DNA from: Pseudomonas sediminis
Lineage (GTDB): Bacteria; Pseudomonadota; Gammaproteobacteria; Pseudomonadales; Pseudomonadaceae
Reading direction: 5' to 3'
Length of the DNA: 64,000 nt
NCBI RefSeq assembly: GCF_002741105.1
Contig: NZ_NIQU01000006.1
Location: 62,001-126,000, forward strand
Part shown: positions 8,146 to 16,240 of the stretch, piece after piece
Layout: each line of letters opens with the position of its first letter
Numbering within the stretch: the first letter of the stretch is position 1
Made by a program: the position numbers and the translations under genes
The notes under the pieces: model-generated
What the model was told of the DNA's origin: nothing
What the model saw: only the letters and a program-made list of their open reading frames with translations
The model's database searches: none

Positions 8146-9669
8146 ATGAAACGCGGTATTCGGCTCACCTCCATTCTGCTGGTATTCATTTGCCTGTCGC
8201 TGGCGTTGCTCACCGCCTGGCAGGTCTGGATTTCCCGTGAGCGCGCGCTGCATGAACTAAACGTCGCCAACCTCAACCTGGTTCAGGCGCTGGACAACTA
8301 CACAGCCGGGGTCATTCGGCAGTCCGAACTGGTATTGATCGAACTCACCGATCGCCTGCAGAACGGCGCGGCCGAGCACGAACCACAGCGTCTCCAGACC
8401 TTGCTGCAAAAGCAGGCAGAAGTGCTTGGACTGGCCAATGCCATCGTCGCCTATGACTCGCGTGGCAATCGCCTGATTGCATCGGCATCATCGCCCACAC
8501 CCAACCTCAATGCCGCTGATCGCGCCTTCTTCGTTCACCACCGCGACGATCCTTCCAGCGATATTTTCATCGGCCCCACCATCAAAAGCCGCATCACCGG
8601 TGACTGGGTCTTCAGCGTCAGCCGGCGGCTGAACGATGACCAGGGGCACTTCGCTGGCGTGGTCGCGGTAACCCTGGACGTTGAGCACTTTCTCAGCTTC
8701 TTCGGCAGCCTGGATCTCGGCGAGCACGGCTCGATGAGCCTCTCCACCGGCGACGCCAAGCTCCTGTTTCGCCAGCCCTTCCGTGAACAGGATGTCGGCA
8801 TGGACTGGTCCGACTCGCCCATCCTGCAACTGCTGCGCGAGCACCGTGAGGGCACCATCGCACAAACCTCACGAATCGACGGTGTCGAACGTGTCTATGC
8901 CTTCCACCGCAATGATCGTCTACCACTGATTACCATCGTCGCCCTAGGCCGCGATGATGCCCTGGCCGCCTGGCGCCACAATGCCCAATTGTTCGCCAGC
9001 CTGATTCTGCTGTTGCTGGTAGCCGTCGGCGTCATCGGCCAACGCCTGATCCTCGACATCCGCCGCCGCTCACGCACCGAGCGCCAGTTGCTCAGCGCTC
9101 AGGAAGAATTGCTCGACGCCAACTCACGACTGGAAGTGCTCGCCTCACAGGACGGTTTGACCGGCCTGGCCAACCGCCGCAGTTTCGACCAGACCCTGGA
9201 AGTGGAGATTCGCCGAGCCCAGCGCCGCGGTTCTTCGCTGTCACTGCTGCTGTTCGATATCGATCTGTTCAAGCGCTACAACGATCGTTACGGCCATGTA
9301 GCCGGTGATGACTGCCTGCGTGCGGTGGCGGCGCTGCTCAAGCAGTGCATGCGTCGCCCCGGCGACCTGGCCGCACGTTACGGCGGCGAGGAGCTGGCGG
9401 TCATCCTGCCGAACACCACAAGCGAGGGTGCCGAGGCCGTGGCCCAGAGCTTCATGCAGGCTCTGCAGCAGCGCCACCTGCGTCATGAAGCCAGCCCGTT
9501 CGCGCGGGTCACCGTCAGTGCCGGCGTCGCCAACCTGACCCTGGATCAGCAGGACAGCTCGGTACTGGCGCTGGCGTTGATCCAAGCGGCTGATCAGGCG
9601 CTTTACAGAGCCAAGAGCAATGGCCGCAACCGCATGGAAAGCACCGAGGTCGATGGCGAACATCGGTGA
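8146..9669 (+). CDS. diguanylate cyclase with periplasmic PDC/Cache-type sensor, GGEEL variant
   Basis: A 507-aa inner-membrane protein: TM1 at about 8-27, a periplasmic sensor at about 30-275 resembling the PDC/dCache fold (helical N-part, then VAYDSRGNRLIAS, FFVHHRDDPSSDIFIGP, WVFSVSRRL, GVVAVTLDVEHF), TM2 at about 282-300, then a GGDEF domain from LASQDGLTGLANRRSF. The signature reads GGEEL at 413-417 with Leu replacing Phe; DIDLFKRYNDRYGH and the I-site RPGD (404-407) are intact. Members with this substitution are often still active cyclases, so c-di-GMP synthesis is probable but not certain. A small periplasmic ligand is the likely input. Confidence 0.88.
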   Translation: MKRGIRLTSILLVFICLSLALLTAWQVWISRERALHELNVANLNLVQALDNYTAGVIRQSELVLIELTDRLQNGAAEHEPQRLQTLLQKQAEVLGLANAIVAYDSRGNRLIASASSPTPNLNAADRAFFVHHRDDPSSDIFIGPTIKSRITGDWVFSVSRRLNDDQGHFAGVVAVTLDVEHFLSFFGSLDLGEHGSMSLSTGDAKLLFRQPFREQDVGMDWSDSPILQLLREHREGTIAQTSRIDGVERVYAFHRNDRLPLITIVALGRDDALAAWRHNAQLFASLILLLLVAVGVIGQRLILDIRRRSRTERQLLSAQEELLDANSRLEVLASQDGLTGLANRRSFDQTLEVEIRRAQRRGSSLSLLLFDIDLFKRYNDRYGHVAGDDCLRAVAALLKQCMRRPGDLAARYGGEELAVILPNTTSEGAEAVAQSFMQALQQRHLRHEASPFARVTVSAGVANLTLDQQDSSVLALALIQAADQALYRAKSNGRNRMESTEVDGEHR

Positions 9670-9723
9670 TGACAAGACGCCTGAAGCAGTTCAGCATCGC
9701 TTCGACGTCTTTGCCTCGGATGA

Positions 9724-10272
9724 ATGGCCACGATGAGCAACAACACCCCGCACCCATTGCAACAACTCGCCCAGAATCTGCTCGGCAAGGCAATCCACGA
9801 ACTCGAGCCGGAAGAAAGCCATGTGCTCGAACAGATTCGCCAGCGTCGCCCCATCAGCCGCGATGCTGCCGATGCGTCGGATGAACAATCATCTTTCGGC
9901 GAGAGGCTTTCCGACAGGGTCGCATCGGTAGGCGGCTCATGGACCTTCATCATCTGTTTTTCACTGACCATGCTCGGCTGGATGCTGCTCAACACTGACG
10001 TGCTGTCGCACTTCGGCATGGCCTTCGACCCCTACCCTTACATTTTCCTCAACCTGATGCTGTCGACCCTGGCTGCGATCCAGGCGCCGATCATCATGAT
10101 GAGCCAGAACCGTCAGGCGGCTAAGGATCGTCTGGCCGCGAGCCTGGACTTCGAAGTGAACCTGCGCGCCGAACTGGAAATCATGCGCTTGCACGAGAAG
10201 ATCGACCAACGCATCCAGCAACGTCTGGACCAGATACTCGAACGTCTGCCGGAGAAACGCCCGCAAGACTGA
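9724..10272 (+). CDS. DUF1003 membrane protein
   Basis: A 182-aa protein of the DUF1003 family, with unknown function. The two close transmembrane helices are at roughly residues 72-92 and 105-125 (TFIICFSLTMLGWMLLN and PYIFLNLMLSTLAAIQAPII), the second followed by the family hallmark MMSQNRQAAKDRLAASLDFEVN. The C-terminus is a charged amphipathic helix, EIMRLHEKIDQRIQQRLDQIL, probably a coiled coil. The start could be either 9724 or the ATG three codons downstream; neither has a strong ribosome site. It lies 54 bases after the diguanylate cyclase gene, on the same strand. Confidence 0.85.
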   Translation: MATMSNNTPHPLQQLAQNLLGKAIHELEPEESHVLEQIRQRRPISRDAADASDEQSSFGERLSDRVASVGGSWTFIICFSLTMLGWMLLNTDVLSHFGMAFDPYPYIFLNLMLSTLAAIQAPIIMMSQNRQAAKDRLAASLDFEVNLRAELEIMRLHEKIDQRIQQRLDQILERLPEKRPQD

Positions 10273-10294
10273 GCCGACACGGGCCGCATTTGCA

Positions 10295-10360
10295 CCTTAG
10301 GGTGCGCCGTGCGCACCAGAGTTTCAGGCATTCCGGCCAGGTGCGCAGCGCACCCTAAGG
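10295..10360. repeat. inverted repeat between convergent genes
   Basis: CCTTAGGGTGCGC at 10295-10307 is the exact reverse complement of GCGCACCCTAAGG at 10348-10360; each arm also carries its own small GGTGCGC/GCGCACC hairpin. It sits between the convergent DUF1003 and EamA genes and covers the EamA stop codon, so it may act as a bidirectional terminator. It is a variant of the GTGCGC...GCGCACCCTA repeat family seen elsewhere in the window. Confidence 0.7.
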
Positions 10361-11248
10361 CAGCGTCGGCTCGCGCTGCCGCCAGCTATCGAGCACGCGC
10401 CCGCCCCACACGTTGATCAGCAGCCCGGCCATCACCAGCGCCGCACCGACCATCTGCAAGCTGCCGAGGCGCTCGTCGAGCAACAACGCCGAGGAGCTGA
10501 TACCCACCACCGGCACCAGCAGCGAGAACGGCGCCACCTGGCTGGCCGGATAGCGCGACAGCAGACGACTCCAAAGCCCGTAACCGAGAATGGTGGCACC
10601 GAATGCCAGGTAAGCCAGTACCAGCAGCGAGTCCAGACTGAGACTACGCAGCGAGTGGCTGACCAGCTCCGGTCCTTCCAGCCACAGCGACAACGCCAGA
10701 AACGGCAGCGGCGGGATCAGGCTACCCCAGACCACCAGGCCGACCAGATTGACCTTGCCCAGCCTGCGCGTGACCACGTTGCCCAGCGCCCACATCGAGG
10801 CAGCGGCGATGGTCAGGGCAAAGCCGGCCAGGGTCATCGCCTGCCCGCCCTGCAGACCGATCAATACCAGGCCGCTGGCCGCCACCAGCAAACCGAACAG
10901 GTTGCTGCCGCGCAGCCGCTCGCCGAGAAACAGCGCGGCGAAGAACAGGGTGAAGAACGCCTGCGACTGCAGCACCAGAGACGCCAGACCAGCCGGCATA
11001 CCGACGTACATGGCATAGAAGAGAAAGGCGAACTGCCCCACGGAAATAGTCATGCCATAGGCCAGCATCCAGCGTAGCGACACCTGCGGCCGACGCACGA
11101 AGAGGATCGCCGGAAACGCCGCGAGCATGAAACGCAGGGCGCCCATCAGCATCGGCGGCATGCCGTGCAGGCCGATCTTGATGACCACGAAGTTCAGCCC
11201 CCAGACGACGATCACCAGCAGCGCCAGCAGCAGATCCTTGGGGGTCAT
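10355..11248 (-). CDS. EamA/DMT family exporter
   Basis: A 297-aa integral membrane protein with about ten helices arranged as two EamA repeats (from LLALLVIVVWGLNFVVIKIG and from FALTIAAASMWALGNVVTRR). EamA-type carriers export small metabolites; E. coli EamA handles cysteine pathway intermediates, but substrate cannot be assigned here. Other marks are LVLQSQAFFTLFFAALFLGERL and SLLVPVVGISSSALLLDERL, the two repeated end-of-domain helices. The ATG at 11248 with GAGG upstream is preferred to a TTG two codons earlier. It is divergent from the TauE/SafE gene, 139 bases away. Confidence 0.85.
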   Translation of the reverse strand: MTPKDLLLALLVIVVWGLNFVVIKIGLHGMPPMLMGALRFMLAAFPAILFVRRPQVSLRWMLAYGMTISVGQFAFLFYAMYVGMPAGLASLVLQSQAFFTLFFAALFLGERLRGSNLFGLLVAASGLVLIGLQGGQAMTLAGFALTIAAASMWALGNVVTRRLGKVNLVGLVVWGSLIPPLPFLALSLWLEGPELVSHSLRSLSLDSLLVLAYLAFGATILGYGLWSRLLSRYPASQVAPFSLLVPVVGISSSALLLDERLGSLQMVGAALVMAGLLINVWGGRVLDSWRQREPTLP

Positions 11249-11387
11249 GAGCAAAAACCTCGAGTTGAGTGAGCCGGCATTAGAACAGCCTCACCCCGCA
11301 GCAGACAGACACAGAGACCGAGGAAAAAAGCCACACAGCCACTGCCGGCTGCTAACCTGCGCGCTTCTGTAGTGGTACGCCAAACCC

Positions 11388-12122
11388 ATGACTCTGCACG
11401 ATTTCCTTCTGTTCGCCTTGCCCGCGGTGTTTCTCACCGGGCTGTCCAAGGGTGGCTTCGGTGGCGCCCTGGGCGGCATCGCCGTGCCGTTGCTGGCACT
11501 GGCCACGTCGCCGAAACAGGCGGTGGCAGTCATGCTGCCGATTCTCTGTCTGGCCGATGTAGTGGGCCTCAAGGCCTACTGGGGCAAATGGGATACGGCC
11601 AATCTCAAGGTCATGTTGCCGGGTGCGGTCATCGGCATCGCCATCGGCTCGATGACGTTCGGTTTGTTCGACGAACGCGCCATCGGCCTGCTGATCGGCG
11701 CCATCGCCATTATCTTCGTCGGGCTCGGCCTGGTAGTTGGCAACCAGGCACCCCGCCCACTGCATAAAGGGCGCGGCACACTGCTGTCGAGTCTGGCCGG
11801 CTTCACCAGCTTCGTCGCCCATGCCGGCGGCCCACCAGTGATGATGCACCTGCTGCCGCAGCAACTGGAGAAGGTCCGTTTCGTCGCCACCATCAACCTG
11901 TTCTTCCTGCTGACCAACGCGGCGAAGCTGTTTCCCTACGCAGCGCTGGGTCAGTTCACCCAGGAAAACCTGTTGCTCAGCCTGATGCTCGCCCCCATCG
12001 TGCCGTTGGGCGTATGGAGCGGCCTGTGGCTGCAGTCACGGGTCAACCACCTTTGGTTCTACCGCATCGCCCGGTTGGGCATTCTGCTGGCGGGCGTGCA
12101 GCTGATCTGGCGTTATCTCTGA
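11388..12122 (+). CDS. TauE/SafE family sulfite-exporter-like membrane protein
   Basis: A 244-aa membrane protein with about eight helices. The family hallmark is the duplicated glycine-rich entry motif: FLTGLSKGGFGGALGGIAVPLL near the N-terminus (a long form of TGLSKGGFGG) and LAGFTSFVAHAGGPPVMMHLLP in the second half. TauE/SafE proteins are linked to export of sulfite, sulfoacetate and other anions; none of those pathways is encoded nearby, so the substrate is open. It is divergent from the EamA carrier and convergent with the exported dinucleotide-binding protein, six bases away. Confidence 0.85.
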   Translation: MTLHDFLLFALPAVFLTGLSKGGFGGALGGIAVPLLALATSPKQAVAVMLPILCLADVVGLKAYWGKWDTANLKVMLPGAVIGIAIGSMTFGLFDERAIGLLIGAIAIIFVGLGLVVGNQAPRPLHKGRGTLLSSLAGFTSFVAHAGGPPVMMHLLPQQLEKVRFVATINLFFLLTNAAKLFPYAALGQFTQENLLLSLMLAPIVPLGVWSGLWLQSRVNHLWFYRIARLGILLAGVQLIWRYL

Positions 12123-12128
12123 CACCTG

Positions 12129-12836
12129 CTAAGGCTGCAACCGCAGCAGCTCGCGCAGCTCACGAGCGGTAGGCATTCGCGCCGACACGCCGCTGTTGAA
12201 ATCGAAGGACTTGGCGCTGGCCAGCGGCCCGACTATCACTGGGTCAAAGCCAGCATCAGTCACCAGACGTGCCGCCACTTCCAGCGCCGCCTCGTCATCC
12301 GCGGCCAGCGGGATAGCCAGTTTCTCGCCGCTGCGATGGGCCTGGCTGCGCAGGTTGTAGGCGGCGATGGCATTGAAGGCGCGTACCAGGCGCACGCCCG
12401 GCAAAAACTGCTGCGAGGCCAACCCGGCGCCCATTTCGACAGCTTCTTCGGCCATCGCCCCGTCACGCCCAGGGCGCGGATTACCGGCGTCCAGCACCAC
12501 CTTGCCGGCCAGCTCCGTAGCGTAATCACGGCCGACCTGTGGCGTGGCCGCATAAGGCACCGCCAGCAGAATTACCTCACCAAAGGCCGCCGCCTCACGT
12601 GGCGTGCCCACTTTCGCCCGCTCACCCAGCTCGTCGGCCAACGGCTGCAGACGCTCTGGATGGCGCGAGGAGATCATCACCTCATGCCCCGCTTCGACCC
12701 ACAGCCGTGCCAACGGACTGCCGATATTGCCGGTACCTATGATGCCGATACGCAAGGTGTCTGCCTGCACCGGGGCGCCACCCAGCAGCACAAGCAAGCC
12801 GAGCGCAGCGGCGAAACGGTGAAATAAACCAGACAT
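12129..12836 (-). CDS. exported NADPH-dependent F420 reductase-like protein
   Basis: A 235-aa protein whose core is the F420-dependent NADP reductase / ProC-like Rossmann domain: RIGIIGTGNIGSPLARLWVE, EVMISSRHPERL, EVILLAVPYAA, VVLDAGNPRPGRDG, VRAFNAI. It is unusual in having an N-terminal signal sequence, MSGLFHRFAAALGLLVLLGGAPVQA, directly before the Rossmann strand; GAGGAG precedes this ATG. Secretion of a dinucleotide-binding enzyme would require export with cofactor (Tat) or a periplasmic cofactor source, yet no twin arginine is seen. Pseudomonads are not known to make F420, so NADP(H) binding and another substrate are more likely. Confidence 0.75.
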   Translation of the reverse strand: MSGLFHRFAAALGLLVLLGGAPVQADTLRIGIIGTGNIGSPLARLWVEAGHEVMISSRHPERLQPLADELGERAKVGTPREAAAFGEVILLAVPYAATPQVGRDYATELAGKVVLDAGNPRPGRDGAMAEEAVEMGAGLASQQFLPGVRLVRAFNAIAAYNLRSQAHRSGEKLAIPLAADDEAALEVAARLVTDAGFDPVIVGPLASAKSFDFNSGVSARMPTARELRELLRLQP

Positions 12837-13037
12837 GTTGAGCTCCTCGAGCGAGTGACGAAGAAGAGCAAGCATAGGAAAAACAGGCGCCCTGACGGCC
12901 AACGATTCGCAACAGGGTGTTGCCCACCAGCTATGCTTGAAAGGCAATCCCGCGTTGCAGCCGGCTACAGGAGCCGAGGAGGTGGTAGTGATTCGAAAGC
13001 ATCCCCAGTCAATGACCTGCTTCCCGGAGCCACGACC

Positions 13038-13169
13038 ATGAGCAAAAGCATGGATTCACACAAAGAAAGCAAGAAGAAGCCGCTGAAAACGGCGCACGAG
13101 AAACGCATGGCCAAGCGCGAGAAGAAACATGGCCAAACCCTGCTCGGCAGCCACTCGCCAACCACCTGA
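13038..13169 (+). CDS. small lysine-rich protein, 43 aa
   Basis: A 43-codon frame, MSKSMDSHKESKKKPLKTA..., ending GSHSPTT. About a third of the residues are Lys or Arg, including KRMAKREKKHG. GGAG lies nine bases before the ATG and an in-frame stop ends it cleanly. Such short basic proteins occur in Pseudomonas genomes as unannotated or hypothetical entries; nucleic-acid or ribosome binding is only a guess from charge. There is no membrane segment. Confidence 0.5.
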   Translation: MSKSMDSHKESKKKPLKTAHEKRMAKREKKHGQTLLGSHSPTT

Positions 13170-13344
13170 GCCCCTACTTGCCGGCGCAGCCCTGCTGCGT
13201 CGGCAATCCCCACCGCAAAAACACCATCCGGGAAATTGCGCGTGCCGCCAGCGCCGCAAGGCACTAGAATCCGCAGCCTAAGTGATCGTCCGGCCGCTCC
13301 TGCGCGCTGCGACGCCGTCTCACCTATCGGCCAGGAGACCCCAG

Positions 13345-14046
13345 ATGGGCGCCCAGTGGAAAGCCAAACCCAAAGAAGCCGCCGCCAATGCCCGAGGCAA
13401 GATCTTCGGCAAGCTGGTGAAGGAAATCATGCTCGCCGCGCGTAACGGCGCCGACCCGGACATGAACCCCAAGCTGCGCCTGGCCGTGCACCAGGCCAAG
13501 AAAGCCTCGATGCCCAAGGACACTCTGGATCGCGCCATCAAGAAAGGCGCTGGCCTTTCCGGTGAAGTGGTCAACTACGAGCGCACCCAGTACGAGGGCT
13601 TCGCCCCCCATCAGGTGCCGGTGATCGTCGAGTGCCTGACCGACAACGTCAACCGCACCGTCGCCGAGATTCGCGTGCTGTTCCGCAAGGGCCAACTCGG
13701 TGCCTCTGGCTCGGTCAGCTGGGACTTCGACCACGTCGGCCTGATCGAAGCCAGCACTGAAGATGGCTCCGACCCGGAACTGGCGGCTATCGAAGCAGGT
13801 GCTCAGGATTTCGTGCCCGATGATGAGGGCTCGACCCTGTTCATCACCGACCCGACCGACCTCGACGCCGTGTGCAAGGCTCTGCCCGAGCAGGGCTTCA
13901 CCGTCAACTCGGCCAAGCTCGGCTACCGCCCGAAAAACCCGGTCAGCAGCCTGACACCGGAGCAGATGGAAGAAGTCGAAGCCTTCCTCGAGGCCATCGA
14001 CGGCCACGATGACGTGCAGAACGTTTACGTCGGCCTAGCCGGCTGA
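13345..14046 (+). CDS. YebC/PmpR family protein (YeeN-like paralogue)
   Basis: A 233-aa member of the YebC/TACO1 family: [20 protein letters not shown] at the N-terminus, [59 protein letters not shown] and a C-terminal [27 protein letters not shown]. YebC proteins were described as regulators (PmpR) and more recently as ribosome-associated factors easing polyproline stalls. The altered N-terminus (MGAQWKAK rather than MAGHSKWANI) puts it with the YeeN-like paralogues rather than the ruvC-linked YebC. The ATG at 13345 has AGGAGACC upstream. It stands alone, followed by a large palindrome. Confidence 0.88.
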   Translation: MGAQWKAKPKEAAANARGKIFGKLVKEIMLAARNGADPDMNPKLRLAVHQAKKASMPKDTLDRAIKKGAGLSGEVVNYERTQYEGFAPHQVPVIVECLTDNVNRTVAEIRVLFRKGQLGASGSVSWDFDHVGLIEASTEDGSDPELAAIEAGAQDFVPDDEGSTLFITDPTDLDAVCKALPEQGFTVNSAKLGYRPKNPVSSLTPEQMEEVEAFLEAIDGHDDVQNVYVGLAG

Positions 14047-14053
14047 GAACCTG

Positions 14054-14178
14054 TTTACGATCTGCTGCGCGTCGGCCGGGCGTTGTTAATAACAGGCTCG
14101 GAATGCTCATGTACAAAAGTACATTCCGCTTCCTCGCCTGTTTTTGCCTAGCCCGGCTCTAGCTCGCTAGATCGTAAA
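14054..14178. repeat. 125-base imperfect palindromic intergenic element
   Basis: The two ends, TTTACGATCT and AGATCGTAAA, are exact reverse complements. Nested complementary blocks follow inward: GCCGGGC/GCCCGGC, AACAGGC/GCCTGTT, GGAATG/CATTCC, and a central TGTAC-AAAA-GTACA. The whole stretch between the YebC-like and Nudix genes can fold as one long cruciform. The structure resembles a small non-autonomous mobile palindrome (REP/MITE-like); it could also terminate the upstream transcript. Confidence 0.8.
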
Positions 14179-14222
14179 AAGCCTCTAAGGCGCCACGGGC
14201 GCCCTGACCGGGCCTCTTTTCC

Positions 14223-14630
14223 ATGCCAACCACCCTGCACATTGCCGCCGCCTGCCTGTTCGACGAACAAGGCCGCCTGCTGCTCGTGCGCAAGCGCAAC
14301 ACCCGATTCTTCATGCTGCCTGGCGGCAAACGTGAGCCGGGCGAAGATGCGCTGTCTGCGCTCCAGCGTGAGCTGCTCGAAGAGTTGGAGCTGCAACTGC
14401 AGGCCGGCGCACTGCAACCACTCGGCCAATTTCAGGCGCCCGCCGCCAACGAGGCCGATACCTGGGTGCAGGCAGACATCTTTCACGCCGCCCTCCCCCA
14501 CGCCGTACAACCGGCTGCCGAGCTGGAGGAACTGCGCTGGCTCGATACTTCCCTGCCCCTTCCTGACGACCTGGCGCCACTGCTGCGCGATCAGGTGCTG
14601 CCGGCCCTGAAACGGCAGCCGTCTGTATAA
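14223..14630 (+). CDS. Nudix hydrolase
   Basis: A 135-aa Nudix protein. The Nudix box reads GGKREPGEDALSAL then QRELLEELEL: the G-x5-E-x7-R-E-U-x-E-E core is complete, but the usual Gly after EE-x is Glu. Upstream strands HIAAACLFDEQGRLLLVRKR and FFMLPGG are typical. Nudix enzymes hydrolyse nucleoside diphosphates linked to another moiety; substrate is not predictable here. The ATG at 14223 has only a weak ribosome site. It lies directly after the large palindrome. Confidence 0.85.
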   Translation: MPTTLHIAAACLFDEQGRLLLVRKRNTRFFMLPGGKREPGEDALSALQRELLEELELQLQAGALQPLGQFQAPAANEADTWVQADIFHAALPHAVQPAAELEELRWLDTSLPLPDDLAPLLRDQVLPALKRQPSV

Positions 14631-14771
14631 GAGCGTCGCTCACGGCATCAAAACCGCTCGCGGCAATTTCTTGATCCACGACAACGCGGGTGAAAACACC
14701 AGCGATTAGGCTGCGCCGATAAACAAAACCATTCGCCTTGCCTGCAAACCCCACAGGAAACGAGGTTTGCC

Positions 14772-15101
14772 ATGAGTATCACGTCCACCCAAATCTGCGA
14801 GGCCGCCGACCAGCTGCAGGGTTTCGTCGGCTTCAACGCCAAGACCGAGCAGTACCTGCTGCGATTCTCCGAAGACAGCTTCGGTCTCGACGTACCGGCC
14901 GAAACCATCACGCCTACCTGCGAATACGTCTGGCACGCTGACGAGGGCGAACTGATGCGCCTGGATCGCCAACGCCTAGCCTGGCTGCAGGAGCAACGCA
15001 TCGATGATCGAGTGAATCTCGCTGAGCCGCTGCGCGTCTACCTGCGCCGCAGCGATTTGCCGGAAATACGCGCCGAGCGGCGGCGTCTGACACCGGCCTG
15101 A
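14772..15101 (+). CDS. hypothetical protein, 109 aa
   Basis: A small soluble acidic-then-basic protein (MSITSTQICEAADQLQGFVGF ... SDLPEIRAERRRLTPA). AGGAAACGAGG precedes the ATG at 14772. No known domain, signal peptide or membrane helix can be seen. The central part, LLRFSEDSFGLDVPAETI and YVWHADEGELMRL, suggests a strand-rich fold followed by helices. Single-gene unit on the plus strand, with repeat-rich DNA after it. Confidence 0.6.
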   Translation: MSITSTQICEAADQLQGFVGFNAKTEQYLLRFSEDSFGLDVPAETITPTCEYVWHADEGELMRLDRQRLAWLQEQRIDDRVNLAEPLRVYLRRSDLPEIRAERRRLTPA

Positions 15102-15125
15102 GATTCAGCGTATTTCGAAGCATTC

Positions 15126-15291
15126 GGTGCGCATGGCGCACCCTACGGGTGGTGCACCATCTGGCGACGCCCGGAATCGTAGAGTGTCCCGGGGCAGCCC
15201 AGGCGTGCGCACCAACCCACCGGTACCACAACGGCGGGGTACCCCCGCCCTACGACACGACCGCTACCCCGTAGGGCGGGTGCAACCCGCC
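15126..15291. repeat. cluster of short palindromic repeats
   Basis: 15126-15146 holds the GGTGCGCATGGCGC-ACCCTAC unit found exactly again at 25249-25269 and inverted at 31484-31504. 15233-15253 and 15271-15291 are two further self-complementary units (GGCGGGGTACCCCCGCC and GGCGGGTGCAACCCGCC). No coding potential is seen in this 220-base gap between the 109-aa hypothetical and the FHA gene. Confidence 0.75.
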
Positions 15292-15322
15292 ATGCAGGTT
15301 CTATCGGGCGACACGCCCCGCC

Positions 15323-16225
15323 TCAGCCCAATAGCCGCACCGCGACGGCGCCAAGGCCCACGCCGATCAGCAGCAACACGATACCGCCCAGCCACAGTTT
15401 GCCCGCACTGGCCGCAGGTGGCGCGACAACAGGTACAGGCCGGGACTGAGCCGCACGCAGGGGGTTGGCCGCCGCCGGCGCAGCCTTGGCGCTGACGCGT
15501 GCCGCCTGTGGTACCGGGGCGATCTGCGTAGCGCCGCCAGCTGCCTTGGCAGCCAAAGCTGGCGGCAGGTCCGCCACTCGCATGAACTGGGTGGCATCCT
15601 CGTCGGGCGCATCACTCACGCTGACCTTCGGCCCGATCACCAGCAGCGTCACCGTGCCCATCTTCAACTGATCGCCCGGTTGCAGCACGGCGGTCCTGAC
15701 CTTCTGCTGGTTGACCAGCACGCCGTTGGCCGAGGCGAGGTCCTTGACCTCCAGCACGTCGTCCTTGAGAAAGAACTCGCAATGCCGGCGCGACAGCTCC
15801 AGATCGCTGAAGCACAGCTCGCACTTGCTCGAACGGCCGAAGGTCATCGAGCCATGGACATGAAATTTACGCCCCTGGTGTTCGCCCTGAATCACCTGCA
15901 GAAACCAACGCGGCGCTGCGGCCTCGGGCCTGGCCGCACTTTTCGCCGGGTCGAGCAGTTGCAGCTCGACGGCGCCCAGGCGTAAACGATCACCATCGCG
16001 TAGCTGAAAGCGTGTACCGACGCGTTGATCGTTGACCCAGGTAGCGCCCTGACCCGCATCGCTCAGGTAGTAATAGCCGTGGTCCTGGCGGATCTCGGCG
16101 TGGAAACTGGCGATTCCGGCATCGCCGAGCACCAGTTGGTTGCGGCTGTCCTGGCCGATGGTCAGGCGTTCGTCGGTCAGCCAGATGGGTGCTTGGCGGT
16201 TATCCAGGAACTGCAGTCTAAGCAT
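15323..16225 (-). CDS. double FHA-domain membrane protein
   Basis: A 300-aa protein with two forkhead-associated domains, about 1-90 (TIGQDSRNQLVL, HAEIRQ, ATWVNDQRVG) and about 107-200 (FGRSSKCELCF, LSRRHCEFF, SANGVLVNQQKV), then a flexible Ala/Pro linker (210-270) and one C-terminal transmembrane helix (GKLWLGGIVLLLIGVGLGAVAVRLLG). FHA domains bind phosphothreonine peptides. It is the last gene of a kinase-phosphatase-FHA set on the minus strand, 15 bases after the kinase gene, so it is a natural reader or scaffold for the kinase. The second FHA domain keeps the GR-S-RRH-N core; the first is more diverged. Confidence 0.88.
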   Translation of the reverse strand: MLRLQFLDNRQAPIWLTDERLTIGQDSRNQLVLGDAGIASFHAEIRQDHGYYYLSDAGQGATWVNDQRVGTRFQLRDGDRLRLGAVELQLLDPAKSAARPEAAAPRWFLQVIQGEHQGRKFHVHGSMTFGRSSKCELCFSDLELSRRHCEFFLKDDVLEVKDLASANGVLVNQQKVRTAVLQPGDQLKMGTVTLLVIGPKVSVSDAPDEDATQFMRVADLPPALAAKAAGGATQIAPVPQAARVSAKAAPAAANPLRAAQSRPVPVVAPPAASAGKLWLGGIVLLLIGVGLGAVAVRLLG

Positions 16226-16240
16226 CGTGGTCGCCTCGGG

